A DNA stretch of 64,000 bases from Myxococcales bacterium (GCA_020633315.1 JACKDV010000025.1:1-64000); one strand, 5' to 3'. Numbered from the stretch's first letter, positions 1 through 8,870 are shown. Numbers and translations are program-made. Notes: generated by a model from the sequence alone, not told the origin.

Positions 1-411
1 CACCTGGGTGTCGAGCGGGACGTGCCGCAGCGCTCGCAAGAGCAGGCGCTGCTCCTGCTTGCTCCCCAGGGCGGTGGAGGGCCCCGGCGCGAGCTCGGCG
101 ACCGACACGAGCTCGGAGTCGAGCGGCTGCTCGGATCGCTGCCGCCCCCGCAGGTGATGCCGCAGGGTGTTGTGCGCGATGCCGAAGAGGAAGGTGCGCA
201 CGCTCGAGTCGCCGCGGAAGCGCTCCGCCGCCTCGAGGCAGCCGAGGAAGGTGCGCTGCACGAGATCCTCGGCCGCGTCGGGCACCTTGCTCAGGAAGAA
301 GCGGTAGATGCTCGGGTAGTGGCGCGAGAACAGGGTGGAGCCCGCATGCTGGTCGCCCTCCCGCCAGGCCCGCAGCAGGGCGGCGTCGTCGGTGGTCGGT
401 CGGGAGCCCAC
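1..411 (-). CDS. ECF-type RNA polymerase sigma factor, truncated at window edge
   Basis: Extracytoplasmic-function sigma factor, which directs RNA polymerase to a dedicated promoter set. About 137 residues are visible and the gene runs off the left edge, so the C-terminal region 4 (-35 recognition) is missing. Region 2 is clear: 'FSRHYPSIYRFF', then 'DAAEDLVQRTFLGCLEA' and 'SSVRTFLFGIAHNTL', the typical region 2.1-2.4 pattern. Start is GTG at 411; an in-frame stop lies a few codons upstream, so no longer start is possible. It is divergent from the kinase-TPR gene at 516 with about 100 bp between, which suggests a shared promoter region and a functional link (inference). Its N-terminus resembles that of the second ECF factor at 61297. 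Confidence 0.88.
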   Translation of the reverse strand, partial: MGSRPTTDDAALLRAWREGDQHAGSTLFSRHYPSIYRFFLSKVPDAAEDLVQRTFLGCLEAAERFRGDSSVRTFLFGIAHNTLRHHLRGRQRSEQPLDSELVSVAELAPGPSTALGSKQEQRLLLRALRHVPLDTQV

Positions 412-515
412 GCCTGGCGAGGATCATAGGCCCGGCGGCCTCGGGGGATGACGGCGTCGCCGAGTTTTTTCGCCTCGTCGCAATCCGATCGGGACCGGGC
501 ATCACTACCCGTCGA

Positions 516-3500
516 ATGCAGGCCCCACACGAGCCTCGGAACGATGATTCCTCCGATGCGGTGACCCTCGTCGAGAGCGACGAGGAGCCTCGTCGCTCGG
601 TGTGGTGGCTTGCGCATCCGCGCCGCCGCGCCGATGCTCGAGCGGTGGGCCCCGACGACGAGACCACCCGGGGCGACGCGGTGCTGGGTGCCGTTCCGTC
701 CGCGGACTTCGAGGCGCCGGGCTTCCAGGTGGCCAAGCGCAGCGTCCACGAGGCGCTGTTCCCCGACGTGGGCGCAGAGCCGGTGACGGTGGGCCGCTTC
801 GAGCTGCTGCGCCGGCTGGGGCGGGGCGGCATGGGCGAGGTCTTCGTGGCCTACGACGGCCAGCTCGATCGCGAGGTGGCGCTCAAGCTGCTGCTGCGCG
901 AGCGGGCCCGCGATCCGTCGGCGCGCGACCGGCTGCTGCGCGAGGCCCAGGTGCTGGCGCGGCTGAGCCACCCCAACGTGGTGCAGATCTACGAGGCGGG
1001 CATCCACGACGACCAGGTCTACCTGGTGATGGAGCTGGTCGATGGCATGACGCTGCGAGAGTGGCTGGAGCAGCGACCCGCGGACGCGCCCGTGCGGCCG
1101 TGGCCCGAGGTGCTGACGGTGATGATCGCGGCCGGCCGGGGCCTGGCCGCCGCCCACGCGGCCGGTCTGACCCACCGCGACTTCAAGCCCGAGAACGTGC
1201 TGGTGGGTCACGACGGACGCGTGCGGGTGCTCGACTTCGGCCTGGCCCGCCCGGGGACCGAGGGGGACGAGAGCAGCCCAGCGCCCGCCGTCTCGGTGGA
1301 CGATCCCACCCCGAGCGCGTCGGGGATCGGTCGCGGTCAGGGCTCGGGCTCGCGGCGGGGCATCCTGCAGCTCACCCTGCCCGGCCGGGTGGTGGGCACG
1401 CTGGCGTACATGTCCCCCGAGCAGCTCGCCGCGCGGCCGCTCGATGCTCGCACCGATCAGTTCAGCTTCTGCATCACGCTCTACGAGGCTCTCCACGGCG
1501 TGCGGCCATACTCGGGTCGCACCTTCGCGGCGCACCTGATGGCGATGACCCAGGGGATGCGCGAGCAGCCCGAGCGACGCGTGTCGGTGCCGCGCTGGCT
1601 ACGAGCGCTGGCGCTGCGCGGGCTGGCGGTGGAGCCCAGCGACCGCTTCGACGACATGGATGCGCTGCTGCGGGAGCTGTCGCGGCCACGCGGGCGCCAG
1701 CGAGCGATCGGGGCCGCGGCGGGGGTGCTGATGCTGGGCGGCGCGGGGCTGGCCTCTGCGCTGTGGACCCCCGAGCCCCCCTGCGCTCGGGCCGACGCCG
1801 AGCTCGCCGAGCAATGGGACGAGCCAACACGGGCAAGGGTCCGGTCCGGGCTCGCGTCCGCCGAGCCCTCGTACGGCAGCGCCATGGCGGAGCGGGTGAT
1901 CACCGAGCTCGACGCCCAGGTGGAAGGGTGGCGGGCCGAGCTGCGCGACGCCTGCCAGGACACCCGCGTACGCGGGACCCATCCCGAGCTGCTGCTGGCC
2001 CGGCGCACCGCCTGCATCGAGCGCCACACCGCAGACCTGCGGGCGCTGATCCTCGCGCTGCCCCACGCCGACGCGGGCATGGCCGAGCACGCGCTCGACA
2101 TGGTCCGCGCCCTCCCCCCGCCGCTGCGCTGCCAGGACCTCGACGCCCTGGGTCCCCAGGCTCCCGACGATCCCGCGGCGGTCCAGGCCGTGCGCGAGGC
2201 GGTGGCCGCCGCCCGGGTCACGCGAATGGCCGGACACGAGACCGAGGCCCGCGCGGCGGCCGACGATGCGCTGTCGCGGGCCGAGGCCACGGGCTACGGG
2301 CCGGTGCAGGCCGAGGCCCTGGTCGAGGCGGCCCGCGTGCGCCTGGCCAGCCCCCACGCCCCGGACAAGGACGCGGCCCTCGACCTGCTGTGGCAGGCGC
2401 TCGACCTGGTGGAGCTGCACGAGCACCACGAGCTGGCCTTCGACGTGTGGAGCGAGCTGCTCTCGGAGGACGACAGCCGCGGACGCCACGATCGCGCGCG
2501 GCTGTGGGCCCGCCGGGCCGAGATCGCCCTGCGGCACGGCCCCAGCGAGCCGCGACGGCGCCTGGTGCTGGCCACCCGCCGCGGCGTGGCCGAGCTGCGC
2601 GCGGGCGAGCTGGAGGCATCCGAGCGGATCCTGCGGGAGGGCCTGGGCGAGGCCGCGGTCACGCCCGGCTCGGAGCTAGCCCGGGCCCACCTGTACGAGG
2701 CGCTGGGCAACACCCTGCGCCGCCGCGATCGCATCGAGGAGGCGCTCGCCGCCTTCGACCAGGCCGAGCGCCTGTGGCAGGAGCAGCTCGGGCCCCAGCA
2801 CCCCTACCTCGCCCGCCACGACTTCAACCGGGGGCTGCTGCTGACCGAGCTCGGCCGCTACGACGCGGCGCGCGAGCGACTCGAGCGGGCCCGCACGCGG
2901 TGGGAGGAGCTGTATGGCGCCCAGACCCAGCTGGTCGGGCGCACGGAGCTGGCCCGGGCGAAGCTCGACCAGCTCACGGGAGACCTCGACGGCGCGCTCG
3001 CCCACGCGACTCGGGGCCAGCAGATCCTCGCGACCGCCGTGCCGCCCGGCGATCCCCTCCAGCTCGAGGCGCTCGAGCTGCTGGGCCTGGTCCAGTTCCG
3101 CCGGGGCGAGCTGCAGGCGGCCCACGACTCGTGGCAGCACGCGCTCGAGCACCTCGAGGCCGCCCGCGGGCCCGCCGATTCCGACGCCCTGCTGATGCGC
3201 GCCAACGTGGCCGAGGCCCTGCTGGGACTGGGCCAGCTCGAGCGGGCCCGCGAGACCTACGAGGCGATGCTGCCCGCGGCACGGGCCCGAGTCGAGCGAG
3301 AGCCGGTGGTGCTGGTGCTGGTGCTCAAGGGCCTGGGGCTGGTGGCGCTGCAGTCGGAGCGGCCCGCCGAGGCGATGGACCGACTCCGTGCTGCGCTCGC
3401 GCAGCTCGACCGCAGCGGAGGCTACCCGCTCGAGCGCGCCGACCTGCTGCGAGCGCTGGCCCGCGCGGAGCGAGCCGCCGGCGAGCCCCCCGAGGCCACG

Positions 3501-3599
3501 CGCGAGCACGTCGAGCGAGCCATCGAGCTCTACCTCGAGCACGGCCAGGCCGAGACCGCGGAAGAGCTCCGCGGGTGGCTCGCGGCCGTCGACCGATAG
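516..3599 (+). CDS. Membrane Ser/Thr protein kinase with C-terminal TPR-like region
   Basis: Eukaryotic-type (Hanks) protein kinase of 1027 aa. The kinase domain spans about residues 93-390: glycine loop 'LGRGGMGEV' (101-109), catalytic Lys124 in 'VALK', 'HRDFKPEN' with Asp222, 'DFG' at 240-242, and 'SPEQ' before the activation-segment Asp. A Ser/Gly-rich insert follows DFG (about 250-285). A single membrane segment at about 397-416 ends the cytoplasmic part, and the remaining 600 residues are helical repeats resembling tetratricopeptide repeats (for example 'LYEALGNTLRRRDRIEEALAAFDQAERLW'-type units), probably for protein binding. ATG at 516. It is divergent from the ECF sigma factor at 411. 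ECF-kinase neighbours are common in myxobacteria and planctomycetes, so control of the sigma factor is plausible but inferred. Confidence 0.93.
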   Translation: MQAPHEPRNDDSSDAVTLVESDEEPRRSVWWLAHPRRRADARAVGPDDETTRGDAVLGAVPSADFEAPGFQVAKRSVHEALFPDVGAEPVTVGRFELLRRLGRGGMGEVFVAYDGQLDREVALKLLLRERARDPSARDRLLREAQVLARLSHPNVVQIYEAGIHDDQVYLVMELVDGMTLREWLEQRPADAPVRPWPEVLTVMIAAGRGLAAAHAAGLTHRDFKPENVLVGHDGRVRVLDFGLARPGTEGDESSPAPAVSVDDPTPSASGIGRGQGSGSRRGILQLTLPGRVVGTLAYMSPEQLAARPLDARTDQFSFCITLYEALHGVRPYSGRTFAAHLMAMTQGMREQPERRVSVPRWLRALALRGLAVEPSDRFDDMDALLRELSRPRGRQRAIGAAAGVLMLGGAGLASALWTPEPPCARADAELAEQWDEPTRARVRSGLASAEPSYGSAMAERVITELDAQVEGWRAELRDACQDTRVRGTHPELLLARRTACIERHTADLRALILALPHADAGMAEHALDMVRALPPPLRCQDLDALGPQAPDDPAAVQAVREAVAAARVTRMAGHETEARAAADDALSRAEATGYGPVQAEALVEAARVRLASPHAPDKDAALDLLWQALDLVELHEHHELAFDVWSELLSEDDSRGRHDRARLWARRAEIALRHGPSEPRRRLVLATRRGVAELRAGELEASERILREGLGEAAVTPGSELARAHLYEALGNTLRRRDRIEEALAAFDQAERLWQEQLGPQHPYLARHDFNRGLLLTELGRYDAARERLERARTRWEELYGAQTQLVGRTELARAKLDQLTGDLDGALAHATRGQQILATAVPPGDPLQLEALELLGLVQFRRGELQAAHDSWQHALEHLEAARGPADSDALLMRANVAEALLGLGQLERARETYEAMLPAARARVEREPVVLVLVLKGLGLVALQSERPAEAMDRLRAALAQLDRSGGYPLERADLLRALARAERAAGEPPEATREHVERAIELYLEHGQAETAEELRGWLAAVDR

Positions 3600-3720
3600 A
3601 CCCGGCGCGAGCCCGGCCAACGAGACCCTCCGACACCCGATCCCCGCCGACCGCCTCCCCTGGCTCCGTGCCGGGCGGCGTCTCCCTCCTGCAACCCTCG
3701 ACCTCGAAACGAGCACGTCC

Positions 3721-4548
3721 ATGTTCTACGGAACCATCACTGCCAGCGGCACCATCAACACCGCCTTCGCCTTCTCGAACAACTTCTCGATCTCCCACAG
3801 CAGCGGCTCGGGCAAGTACACCATCACGTTCAACGAGTACATGAGCAGCAGCCCGATGCTCATCGCCACGCCGTACTCGGACAACGCCTCCGGCAAGAAC
3901 ATCGTGGCCGTGGAGTGGTCCATGAGTGCCTACGCCGCCGGCTCGCCCTTCCAGGCGCTCATCATCACCGCCAAGCCCAACGGCGGCGGCGCGACCGACG
4001 AGGCGTTCTCCTTCCACGCACGCACCGGTCAGACCCTGATGTTCGACGCCAAGCTCAACCCCACCCTCACCCTGGGGGTCAACATCGGCTCGTTCTCCTA
4101 CACCGACCCCAGCGGCGGGTCCACGACCAACCCCGTGCTCACGATCTCGGCGGGGATCAACGGCCTCGACCCCAACACGGCGCAGCCCAACCGTTCGGGC
4201 ACCTACTCGACCTTCTTCGACAAGGGCACCGTCCTGCTCGGCATCATGAAGGGCGGTGGGACGACGAGGCTGGAGATCCCGCTGACCGTCCAGGACTCGA
4301 GCAAGAACACCTGGACCCTGACCGGCTGGACCTACGGTGGGGCCGCCGGGGAGGCAGGCACGCAGTGGACGACCAGCGGCAGCAGCAGCACCTACGACCT
4401 CACGCTCGCCGCCATCGGGGAAGGCCCGCTGCCGCCGCTCACCTCACCCGAGACCTTCGTGATCGTGGCGACCTGCGGTGATCAGACCATCACCAGCGAT
4501 CCCGTCGTCCGCCTGTCGAGCGTGCCGCCGGGCGGCATCTCGCTGTGA
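3721..4548 (+). CDS. Hypothetical beta-rich protein
   Basis: Unrecognised 275-aa protein. It begins 'MFYGTITASGTINTAFAFS' and is rich in Gly, Ser, Thr and Asn with alternating hydrophobic residues, as in all-beta adhesin, lectin or fibre-tip domains. The opening pattern ('GTI...GKYTITF...SSSPMLIATPY') recalls small beta-sandwich domains of the H-type lectin or tail-fibre kind, but this is a resemblance by eye only. It has no signal peptide and no membrane segment. Composition and codon use match the neighbours. The ATG at 3721 is chosen because the frame upstream lacks a good start and reads low-complexity sequence. It follows the kinase gene by 121 bp on the same strand. Function unknown. 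Confidence 0.7.
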   Translation: MFYGTITASGTINTAFAFSNNFSISHSSGSGKYTITFNEYMSSSPMLIATPYSDNASGKNIVAVEWSMSAYAAGSPFQALIITAKPNGGGATDEAFSFHARTGQTLMFDAKLNPTLTLGVNIGSFSYTDPSGGSTTNPVLTISAGINGLDPNTAQPNRSGTYSTFFDKGTVLLGIMKGGGTTRLEIPLTVQDSSKNTWTLTGWTYGGAAGEAGTQWTTSGSSSTYDLTLAAIGEGPLPPLTSPETFVIVATCGDQTITSDPVVRLSSVPPGGISL

Positions 4549-4643
4549 GCCATCGGGAGCCGCGGACGCTCGACGCACCTCGCCTCGATCGCCTCGATCG
4601 CCGCGGCTCCTCGCGCCCGAGCCCGGGCACCAGGCCCGGCGGC

Positions 4644-5297
4644 TCAGGGCGCGGCGGGGCTCGCCTCGCTGCCGTGCAGCAGGCTCTCGCCGGGCGGCTC
4701 GGAGCCCGGCTCGCGCAGCGACATCGAGTGCAGCGTGACCCAGCCGCGTGCCGTTCGAACGCAGGTGCCCAGGTCGAGCCAGAGCGTCGCGCCCTCGCGC
4801 TCCACCACCACCAGCAGCCGCGCCGCCACCGACCCGGGGGGCAGGCGCTCGTCCTCCACCGCGATCCTCCGCACGTCGCGGATGGTGGCCCCGCCCCACG
4901 GCGACGCCTCGCCCGCGCCCAGCCCCCCGAAGGCGCTGCGCCGCACCTCCTTCCAGCCGGTCTCCGCCTCGCCGCCCCGCAGCTGGTTGACCCGCCGCCA
5001 CACCAGCCGCCGCCGGTTGCGTCGCTTGCGGGGCGAGTCGCGCTCGAAGCTGGCGAACACCCCGATCATGTCTGCACGGGTGACCAGCAGGTTGGTGTAG
5101 CCCTCCCAGTCCGACTCGGCGAGCGCCCGGACCACCGCCCGGGCGTAGGCCACCTCGCTGGCCGGCGCCGGCCCGGGCTGGTGATCCATCTCGGGCCCCG
5201 GCGGCTGGGCCTCGGTGGGGACCGGCCCCGGCGGCTCGTCGCCCCCGCAGGCCCCCAGGAGGGCGATACCGACCACAAGCCGGGCCCACAGGGTCAT
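4644..5297 (-). CDS. Hypothetical lipoprotein
   Basis: 217-aa predicted lipoprotein of unknown function. The N-terminus 'MTLWARLVVGIALLGACGG' has a short charged stretch, a hydrophobic core and a lipobox (LLGAC), followed by a Pro/Gly-rich linker. The mature part contains 'ASEVAYARAVVRALAESDWEGYTNLLVTRADM', typical of helical domains in predicted envelope lipoproteins, then a beta-rich C-terminus ending in a plausible ligand- or surface-binding fold. ATG at 5297. It converges on the beta-rich gene at 3721; a long imperfect inverted repeat with GGAGCCGCGG/CCGCGGCTCC arms (4556-4610) lies in the 95-bp gap and may act as a weak terminator. Confidence 0.8.
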   Translation of the reverse strand: MTLWARLVVGIALLGACGGDEPPGPVPTEAQPPGPEMDHQPGPAPASEVAYARAVVRALAESDWEGYTNLLVTRADMIGVFASFERDSPRKRRNRRRLVWRRVNQLRGGEAETGWKEVRRSAFGGLGAGEASPWGGATIRDVRRIAVEDERLPPGSVAARLLVVVEREGATLWLDLGTCVRTARGWVTLHSMSLREPGSEPPGESLLHGSEASPAAP

Positions 5298-5466
5298 GCA
5301 CGGCCACTGTAGGGTTCACCGGGGACCCCTGCAACGACAGTCGCCACCCCCCGGGCATCGGGTAGCCGGTGCTCGGACCCCCTCGAGCCCCGCGATCGGA
5401 GCCAAGCTCGGGGAATCGTTGGATCCCGATCGGTTGGCCCCGGCCTTGCTCCTCAGGGGCACGAAC

Positions 5467-5832
5467 GTGACGATCGACCACTACGACCTGCTCGCCTGGC
5501 TGCGGCACAACGTGGACGACCTGCGGGCGCCGCCCGACATGGTCACCGAGGCCGAGGGCCCCACGGTGCGCTTCCGCTGGCACGGTGCAGCGCGGATCCG
5601 AGGCACGAGCTACGGCATCGGCGTCGATCTCCATCCCGGGCCCTCGCTCGGCGAGCTCTGGATCTACGGGCCTGGAGCCCGAGGGGTACGGCTCGATCCC
5701 TTCGGGGGGCCCCGCCTCTCGCCGCGGGTCGAGGCCACGCTGCGCACGATCTTGATGGATCACCTCCGAGGTGAGCACGACTGGGGGCGCGGCGCGGCCG
5801 TGCTCGACGAGGCATCGAAGGCCTGCGCATGA
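5467..5832 (+). CDS. Small hypothetical protein
   Basis: Unrecognised 121-aa protein starting at GTG 5467 ('VTIDHYDLLAWLRHNVDD'). It reads as a compact alpha/beta domain: an N-terminal helix, then beta strands ('TVRFRWHGAARIRGTSYGIGVDL', 'LGELWIYG') and a C-terminal helix. No signal peptide or membrane segment. A TTG a few codons upstream is an alternative start; the frame is open further upstream but overlaps the divergent lipoprotein gene. It lies alone, 169 bp downstream of the start of the lipoprotein gene on the other strand. Function unknown. Confidence 0.55.
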   Translation: MTIDHYDLLAWLRHNVDDLRAPPDMVTEAEGPTVRFRWHGAARIRGTSYGIGVDLHPGPSLGELWIYGPGARGVRLDPFGGPRLSPRVEATLRTILMDHLRGEHDWGRGAAVLDEASKACA

Positions 5833-5840
5833 ACGAGCTC

Positions 5841-5857
5841 CTGCCGGGGGACGGCAG
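5841..5857. repeat. Short GC hairpin after the small gene
   Basis: CTGCCG (5841-5846) pairs with CGGCAG (5852-5857) across a 5-nt loop, just after the stop at 5832. It could end transcription of the preceding gene, but no T-run follows. The arm shares the GGCAGGTG word with the two larger hairpins immediately downstream, so it may be a remnant of the same element. Confidence 0.35.
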
Positions 5858-5882
5858 GTGGTGAAGGCAAGACGTGTGGAAC

Positions 5883-5987
5883 GGATGGTCGGCAGGTGTC
5901 TGGGCGGGCACCTGCCGACCATCCGGGCCCGATTCCCGGAGGAACGGGTGGTCGGCAGGTGTCTGGGCGGGCACCTGCCGACCGCCC
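5883..5987. repeat. Two direct copies of a REP-like long palindrome
   Basis: Two copies of the same 34-bp hairpin core at 5887-5920 and 5950-5983, offset by 63 bp. Copy 1 has a perfect 16-bp stem: GGATGGTCGGCAGGTG (5883-5898) pairs with 5909-5924 across a 10-nt loop TCTGGGCGGG. Copy 2 (5946-5961 with 5972-5987) has the same loop and one G-T wobble in the stem. Identical stem and loop in both copies, in a gene-free stretch, is the signature of a repetitive extragenic palindrome rather than of a terminator. No T-runs follow. The mate element or transposase is not in the window. Confidence 0.8.
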
Positions 5988-5991
5988 GGCC

Positions 5992-6130
5992 CCACTTCGG
6001 CGCGACCGGCTCGAGCCCTGGCGACCGCTATGCCGCCGAGGACTTCGGCCTGCACGAGGGCGAGCTGCGCGAGCGCTTCGCCGCCTACCGCCGGCGCTTC
6101 GACCTGCACGAGCCCGACGCCGAGCGCTGA
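5992..6130 (+). pseudogene. Possible 3' remnant of a gene next to the palindromes
   Basis: A frame ending at the TGA at 6128-6130 reads '...DRYAAEDFGLHEGELRERFAAYRRRFDL...', with amino-acid usage like a real amphipathic C-terminus. Upstream it passes straight through the two palindromes, which would be coded as repeated peptides, and has no credible start. It may be the surviving tail of a gene disrupted by the repeats, or chance coding. No family recognised. Confidence 0.25.
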
Positions 6131-6189
6131 TCGCCGGCCCTCGCGTCGATCCGATCGCCGCGCTCCCGACTACTACGCAGGCGAGCCCC

Positions 6190-7152
6190 TCAGGTCCAGC
6201 GCGGGGTCAGGCCCAGCACGGCCGCCCGGGCCCAGCTCACGATCTGCGAGAAGCGCGGGTGATCGGGCGACACCCAGGCCAGGTGCTCGAAGGCCGAGCA
6301 CACGTGGAAGCGCCACACCTCGGCCTCCTCGATGTCGGTGCCCGCGGTCTCGCGGTAGGCAGTGAGCGCCTGGCGAGCGAAGGGCAGGCCGAACGAGCAC
6401 AGGTAGCGCAGGTCCATCTCGCGCGTGGCGAGCTGGGCGTCCTCGAGGTCGAGCAGGGCCCGCAGCGCGCCGGTGCCGGGCTCGACCACCAGGTTGTGCG
6501 CATGAGGATCGCCGTGCACCAGCACGCGCGCCGAGTAGCGCTCCGCCCACCAGCGACGCACGCGGGCGAAGCCCCGGCGCAGCACGGGATCGGAGACGTG
6601 CCGGGCCAGCACCCAGCCCACCAGCTCCAGGGTGGGCTCGAGGTCGGGCGCGGGCAGCCCCAGGCCCCGCGCCTGCTCCACGCCCAGCGCACCGTGGAGC
6701 TGGGCCAGGGTGCGCCCGAGCTCCTCGGCCAGGCGCGAGCCGGCGGGGCTCAGCGGGCACGCGGGGTGATAGCGCAGCTCCGACGAGGGCACGAGGGTGC
6801 TGCCGAACACCATGTGCTCGATCTCGTGACCGCAGCGTCCCATCACCCGCTCGCGCAGGTGGATCCGACGCTCGGGATCGTGCAGCACCACCCGCGGCAG
6901 GCGATCGCCCAGGGGGGACCGCAGCGCGCCGAGCAACGCGTGCTCCCGCTCCAGCCGCTCCCACCCCTCGGCATCGATCGCCACGAAGCCGACGTGGCTC
7001 GGCAGCCGTAGCTGCCATCGCCAGCTCCGCCAGCGCAGCTCGGCCTCGTAGCTGGCCACCGCCCAGCCGTGGTGCTCGCGCAGGGCCTCGAGCACCGCTC
7101 GCAGCACCGGCGCGATGTTGGGCTCGCCGCCCTTGGTCGCGATCACGTTCAT
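6190..7152 (-). CDS. APH-family phosphotransferase-like protein
   Basis: 320-aa protein with the aminoglycoside/choline phosphotransferase (kinase-like) fold. The catalytic loop is visible as 'VLVHGDPHAHNLVVEPG' (the HGDxHxxN motif), followed by the metal-binding 'RALLDLEDAQLATREMDLRYL' (D-x-D/E region). These enzymes transfer phosphate from ATP to small hydroxylated substrates; the substrate here is unknown and drug resistance should not be assumed. It starts at ATG 7152, whose bases overlap the stop of the M28 peptidase gene (ATGA, 4-bp overlap), so the two are probably translationally coupled. Composition is native. Confidence 0.85.
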   Translation of the reverse strand: MNVIATKGGEPNIAPVLRAVLEALREHHGWAVASYEAELRWRSWRWQLRLPSHVGFVAIDAEGWERLEREHALLGALRSPLGDRLPRVVLHDPERRIHLRERVMGRCGHEIEHMVFGSTLVPSSELRYHPACPLSPAGSRLAEELGRTLAQLHGALGVEQARGLGLPAPDLEPTLELVGWVLARHVSDPVLRRGFARVRRWWAERYSARVLVHGDPHAHNLVVEPGTGALRALLDLEDAQLATREMDLRYLCSFGLPFARQALTAYRETAGTDIEEAEVWRFHVCSAFEHLAWVSPDHPRFSQIVSWARAAVLGLTPRWT

Positions 7153-8870
7153 GGCGCTGCCACCTCCGCCGCGGGACCGACTTCCTTGATCACGGCGCTC
7201 GGCAGCTCGCCGGGCAGCGCCCGCACCAGACCATCCTCGGGGCGCCGGGGCGCGGTGAAGGGCACGGGGTGGCCCGCCGCCAGCTCGTGGGTGATCGCGG
7301 CGACGAGCTCCGCCACCGACAGCACCCCCTCGCGGACGATCGCCGGGCTCTCGTCGCCGGGCGCGTGGTAGTCGTCGTGGAGCTCGGTGAAGAAGAACAG
7401 GGCGGGGATCCCCTGCTCGTAGAAGGGCGCGTGATCGCTGCGGCTGGTGAGCGAGCGGTCGTAGAGCACCCGCAGGTCGCGGGGGCCGATCGCGTCGAGC
7501 AGCTCCATCCACGCCGAGCTCGAGCCCACGCCGCTGACGGTCAGGCGCTCGCGCAGGCGACCCACCATGTCCACGTTGAGCATGGCCACCACCCGCCGCC
7601 CCGCGAAGGGAGCCTGGGTGGACAGCCGCGCCGCGAGGTCGCGCGAGCCCAGCAGGCCCAGCTCCTCGCCCGCGAAGTGGGCGAAGACCACCGTGCGCCG
7701 CGGCGGCTCCGGAGCCTCGCGCATCGACATCGCCAGCTCGGCCACGATCGCCGAGCCGCTGGCGTTGTCGTCGGCGCCGTTGCACACCCGGTCGACCTCG
7801 CCGGCCGCGGGGGTGGTGGCCCGGCAGTGCCCGTGACCCGGCGCGTCGGTCCCGATGTGATCGTAGTGGGCGCCCACCAGCACGATCTCGTCGGCGAGCG
7901 GGCCCCCCGGGACCATCGCGAGGATGTTGGGCGCCCGCACGATCCGCGGGGTGACCTCCGCGTGCAGCCGCGCCCGGATGCCCAGCGCCCGCGACTGGGG
8001 CCGCGCCGTCTCGTCGATGCGCTGGCGCAGCCGCAGCAGCTCGGGCAGCCGCGCCCGGGCCTCCGCGGCGTCGAGCCTCACCACCGGGATCGCCACCGCG
8101 TGACGCACCGGCCGATCCGGGCTCGCCTCCGCCGGCGCGCGCGAGGCCTCCCCGCGCGAGAGCCCCCGGGCCTCCACCACGATCACCGCCGCCGCCCCGG
8201 CTCGCTCCAGGCGCTCGAGCTTGGTGCCCAGCCGACGATCGCCGAGATCGAAGCGAGGCCTCGCGCGCCCCTCCTCGGCCGAGGCATTGGGCGGAGCTCC
8301 GTCGAGCACCACCGCCACCGCGCCCGCCAGGGGTAGCCCGGCCAGCTCGTCGAAGGCCGCGTCCTCGCCCTCTTTGACGACGCCATAACCCACCCACAAG
8401 AGCGGGCCCTCGACCTCACCGGCGGAGCCCTCGGCAAGTGGTACCAACGAGCCCGCCTCCACCCCACGCCCGTCGATGGTCAGCGCCAGCGTGGCCCCGG
8501 GCTCCACTCCCACCCGCACCTCGAAGTCCAGCAGGTAGCCTTCCGGGGTCCCGGGCTCCACTCCCGCCTCGCGATACCGCGCAACGATCGTCTCTGCGGC
8601 GCGGCGGATGTCCTCGTGCAGGGTGAAGCGTCCACCGAGCTCGTCGCTGGCCAGCTCGTCGAGCAACCCCAGCAGACGCAGCCCATCCAGGTCCCCCGCG
8701 AGGCGATCCTCGTCGAGCGTGGGCGAGGGCTCGGGCATCACCGCAGCCCGCGAGGGTGGTTCGGAAACGGGACGCGTGGAGCAGGCCATCGTCACGAGCA
8801 GGCAACCCGTGCATCGCCATGCGAGGCGATGGAGCCGACGAGATCGGGCAGAGCGACGAAGGGGCTGCAT
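7149..8870 (-). CDS. M28-family zinc aminopeptidase, exported
   Basis: 573-aa secreted metallopeptidase of the M28 (aminopeptidase Y/PSMA-like) family. The N-terminus has a signal peptide ending near '...VTMACS', possibly a weak lipobox. A PA-like domain precedes the catalytic core. Zinc-site signatures are present in order: 'VGAHYDHIG', 'NGADDNASGSA' (bridging Asp), 'FAHFAGEELGLLGS' (catalytic Glu and Glu ligand), 'NVDMVGRL', and 'FFFTELHDDYHAPGDE' (last His ligand). It likely removes N-terminal residues from peptides outside the cytoplasm. ATG at 8870, with an in-frame GTG one codon upstream. It overlaps the downstream phosphotransferase gene by 4 bp. Confidence 0.93.
   Translation of the reverse strand: MQPLRRSARSRRLHRLAWRCTGCLLVTMACSTRPVSEPPSRAAVMPEPSPTLDEDRLAGDLDGLRLLGLLDELASDELGGRFTLHEDIRRAAETIVARYREAGVEPGTPEGYLLDFEVRVGVEPGATLALTIDGRGVEAGSLVPLAEGSAGEVEGPLLWVGYGVVKEGEDAAFDELAGLPLAGAVAVVLDGAPPNASAEEGRARPRFDLGDRRLGTKLERLERAGAAAVIVVEARGLSRGEASRAPAEASPDRPVRHAVAIPVVRLDAAEARARLPELLRLRQRIDETARPQSRALGIRARLHAEVTPRIVRAPNILAMVPGGPLADEIVLVGAHYDHIGTDAPGHGHCRATTPAAGEVDRVCNGADDNASGSAIVAELAMSMREAPEPPRRTVVFAHFAGEELGLLGSRDLAARLSTQAPFAGRRVVAMLNVDMVGRLRERLTVSGVGSSSAWMELLDAIGPRDLRVLYDRSLTSRSDHAPFYEQGIPALFFFTELHDDYHAPGDESPAIVREGVLSVAELVAAITHELAAGHPVPFTAPRRPEDGLVRALPGELPSAVIKEVGPAAEVAAP

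Noticed and set aside
2676..3722. Long minus-strand frames opposite the kinase-TPR gene and similar frames elsewhere
   Set aside because: They are antisense shadows: high-GC third positions create long open frames, and they read Gln/His/Gly/Val/Leu-rich sequence without domains.
3721..4548. Phage tail-fibre gene indicating a prophage
   Set aside because: The beta-rich pattern resembles fibre tips, but there are no phage genes, integrase or attachment sites around it.
6190..7152. Aminoglycoside resistance gene
   Set aside because: Only the fold-level APH motifs are visible; the family covers many substrates and the coupling to an M28 peptidase gives no resistance context.
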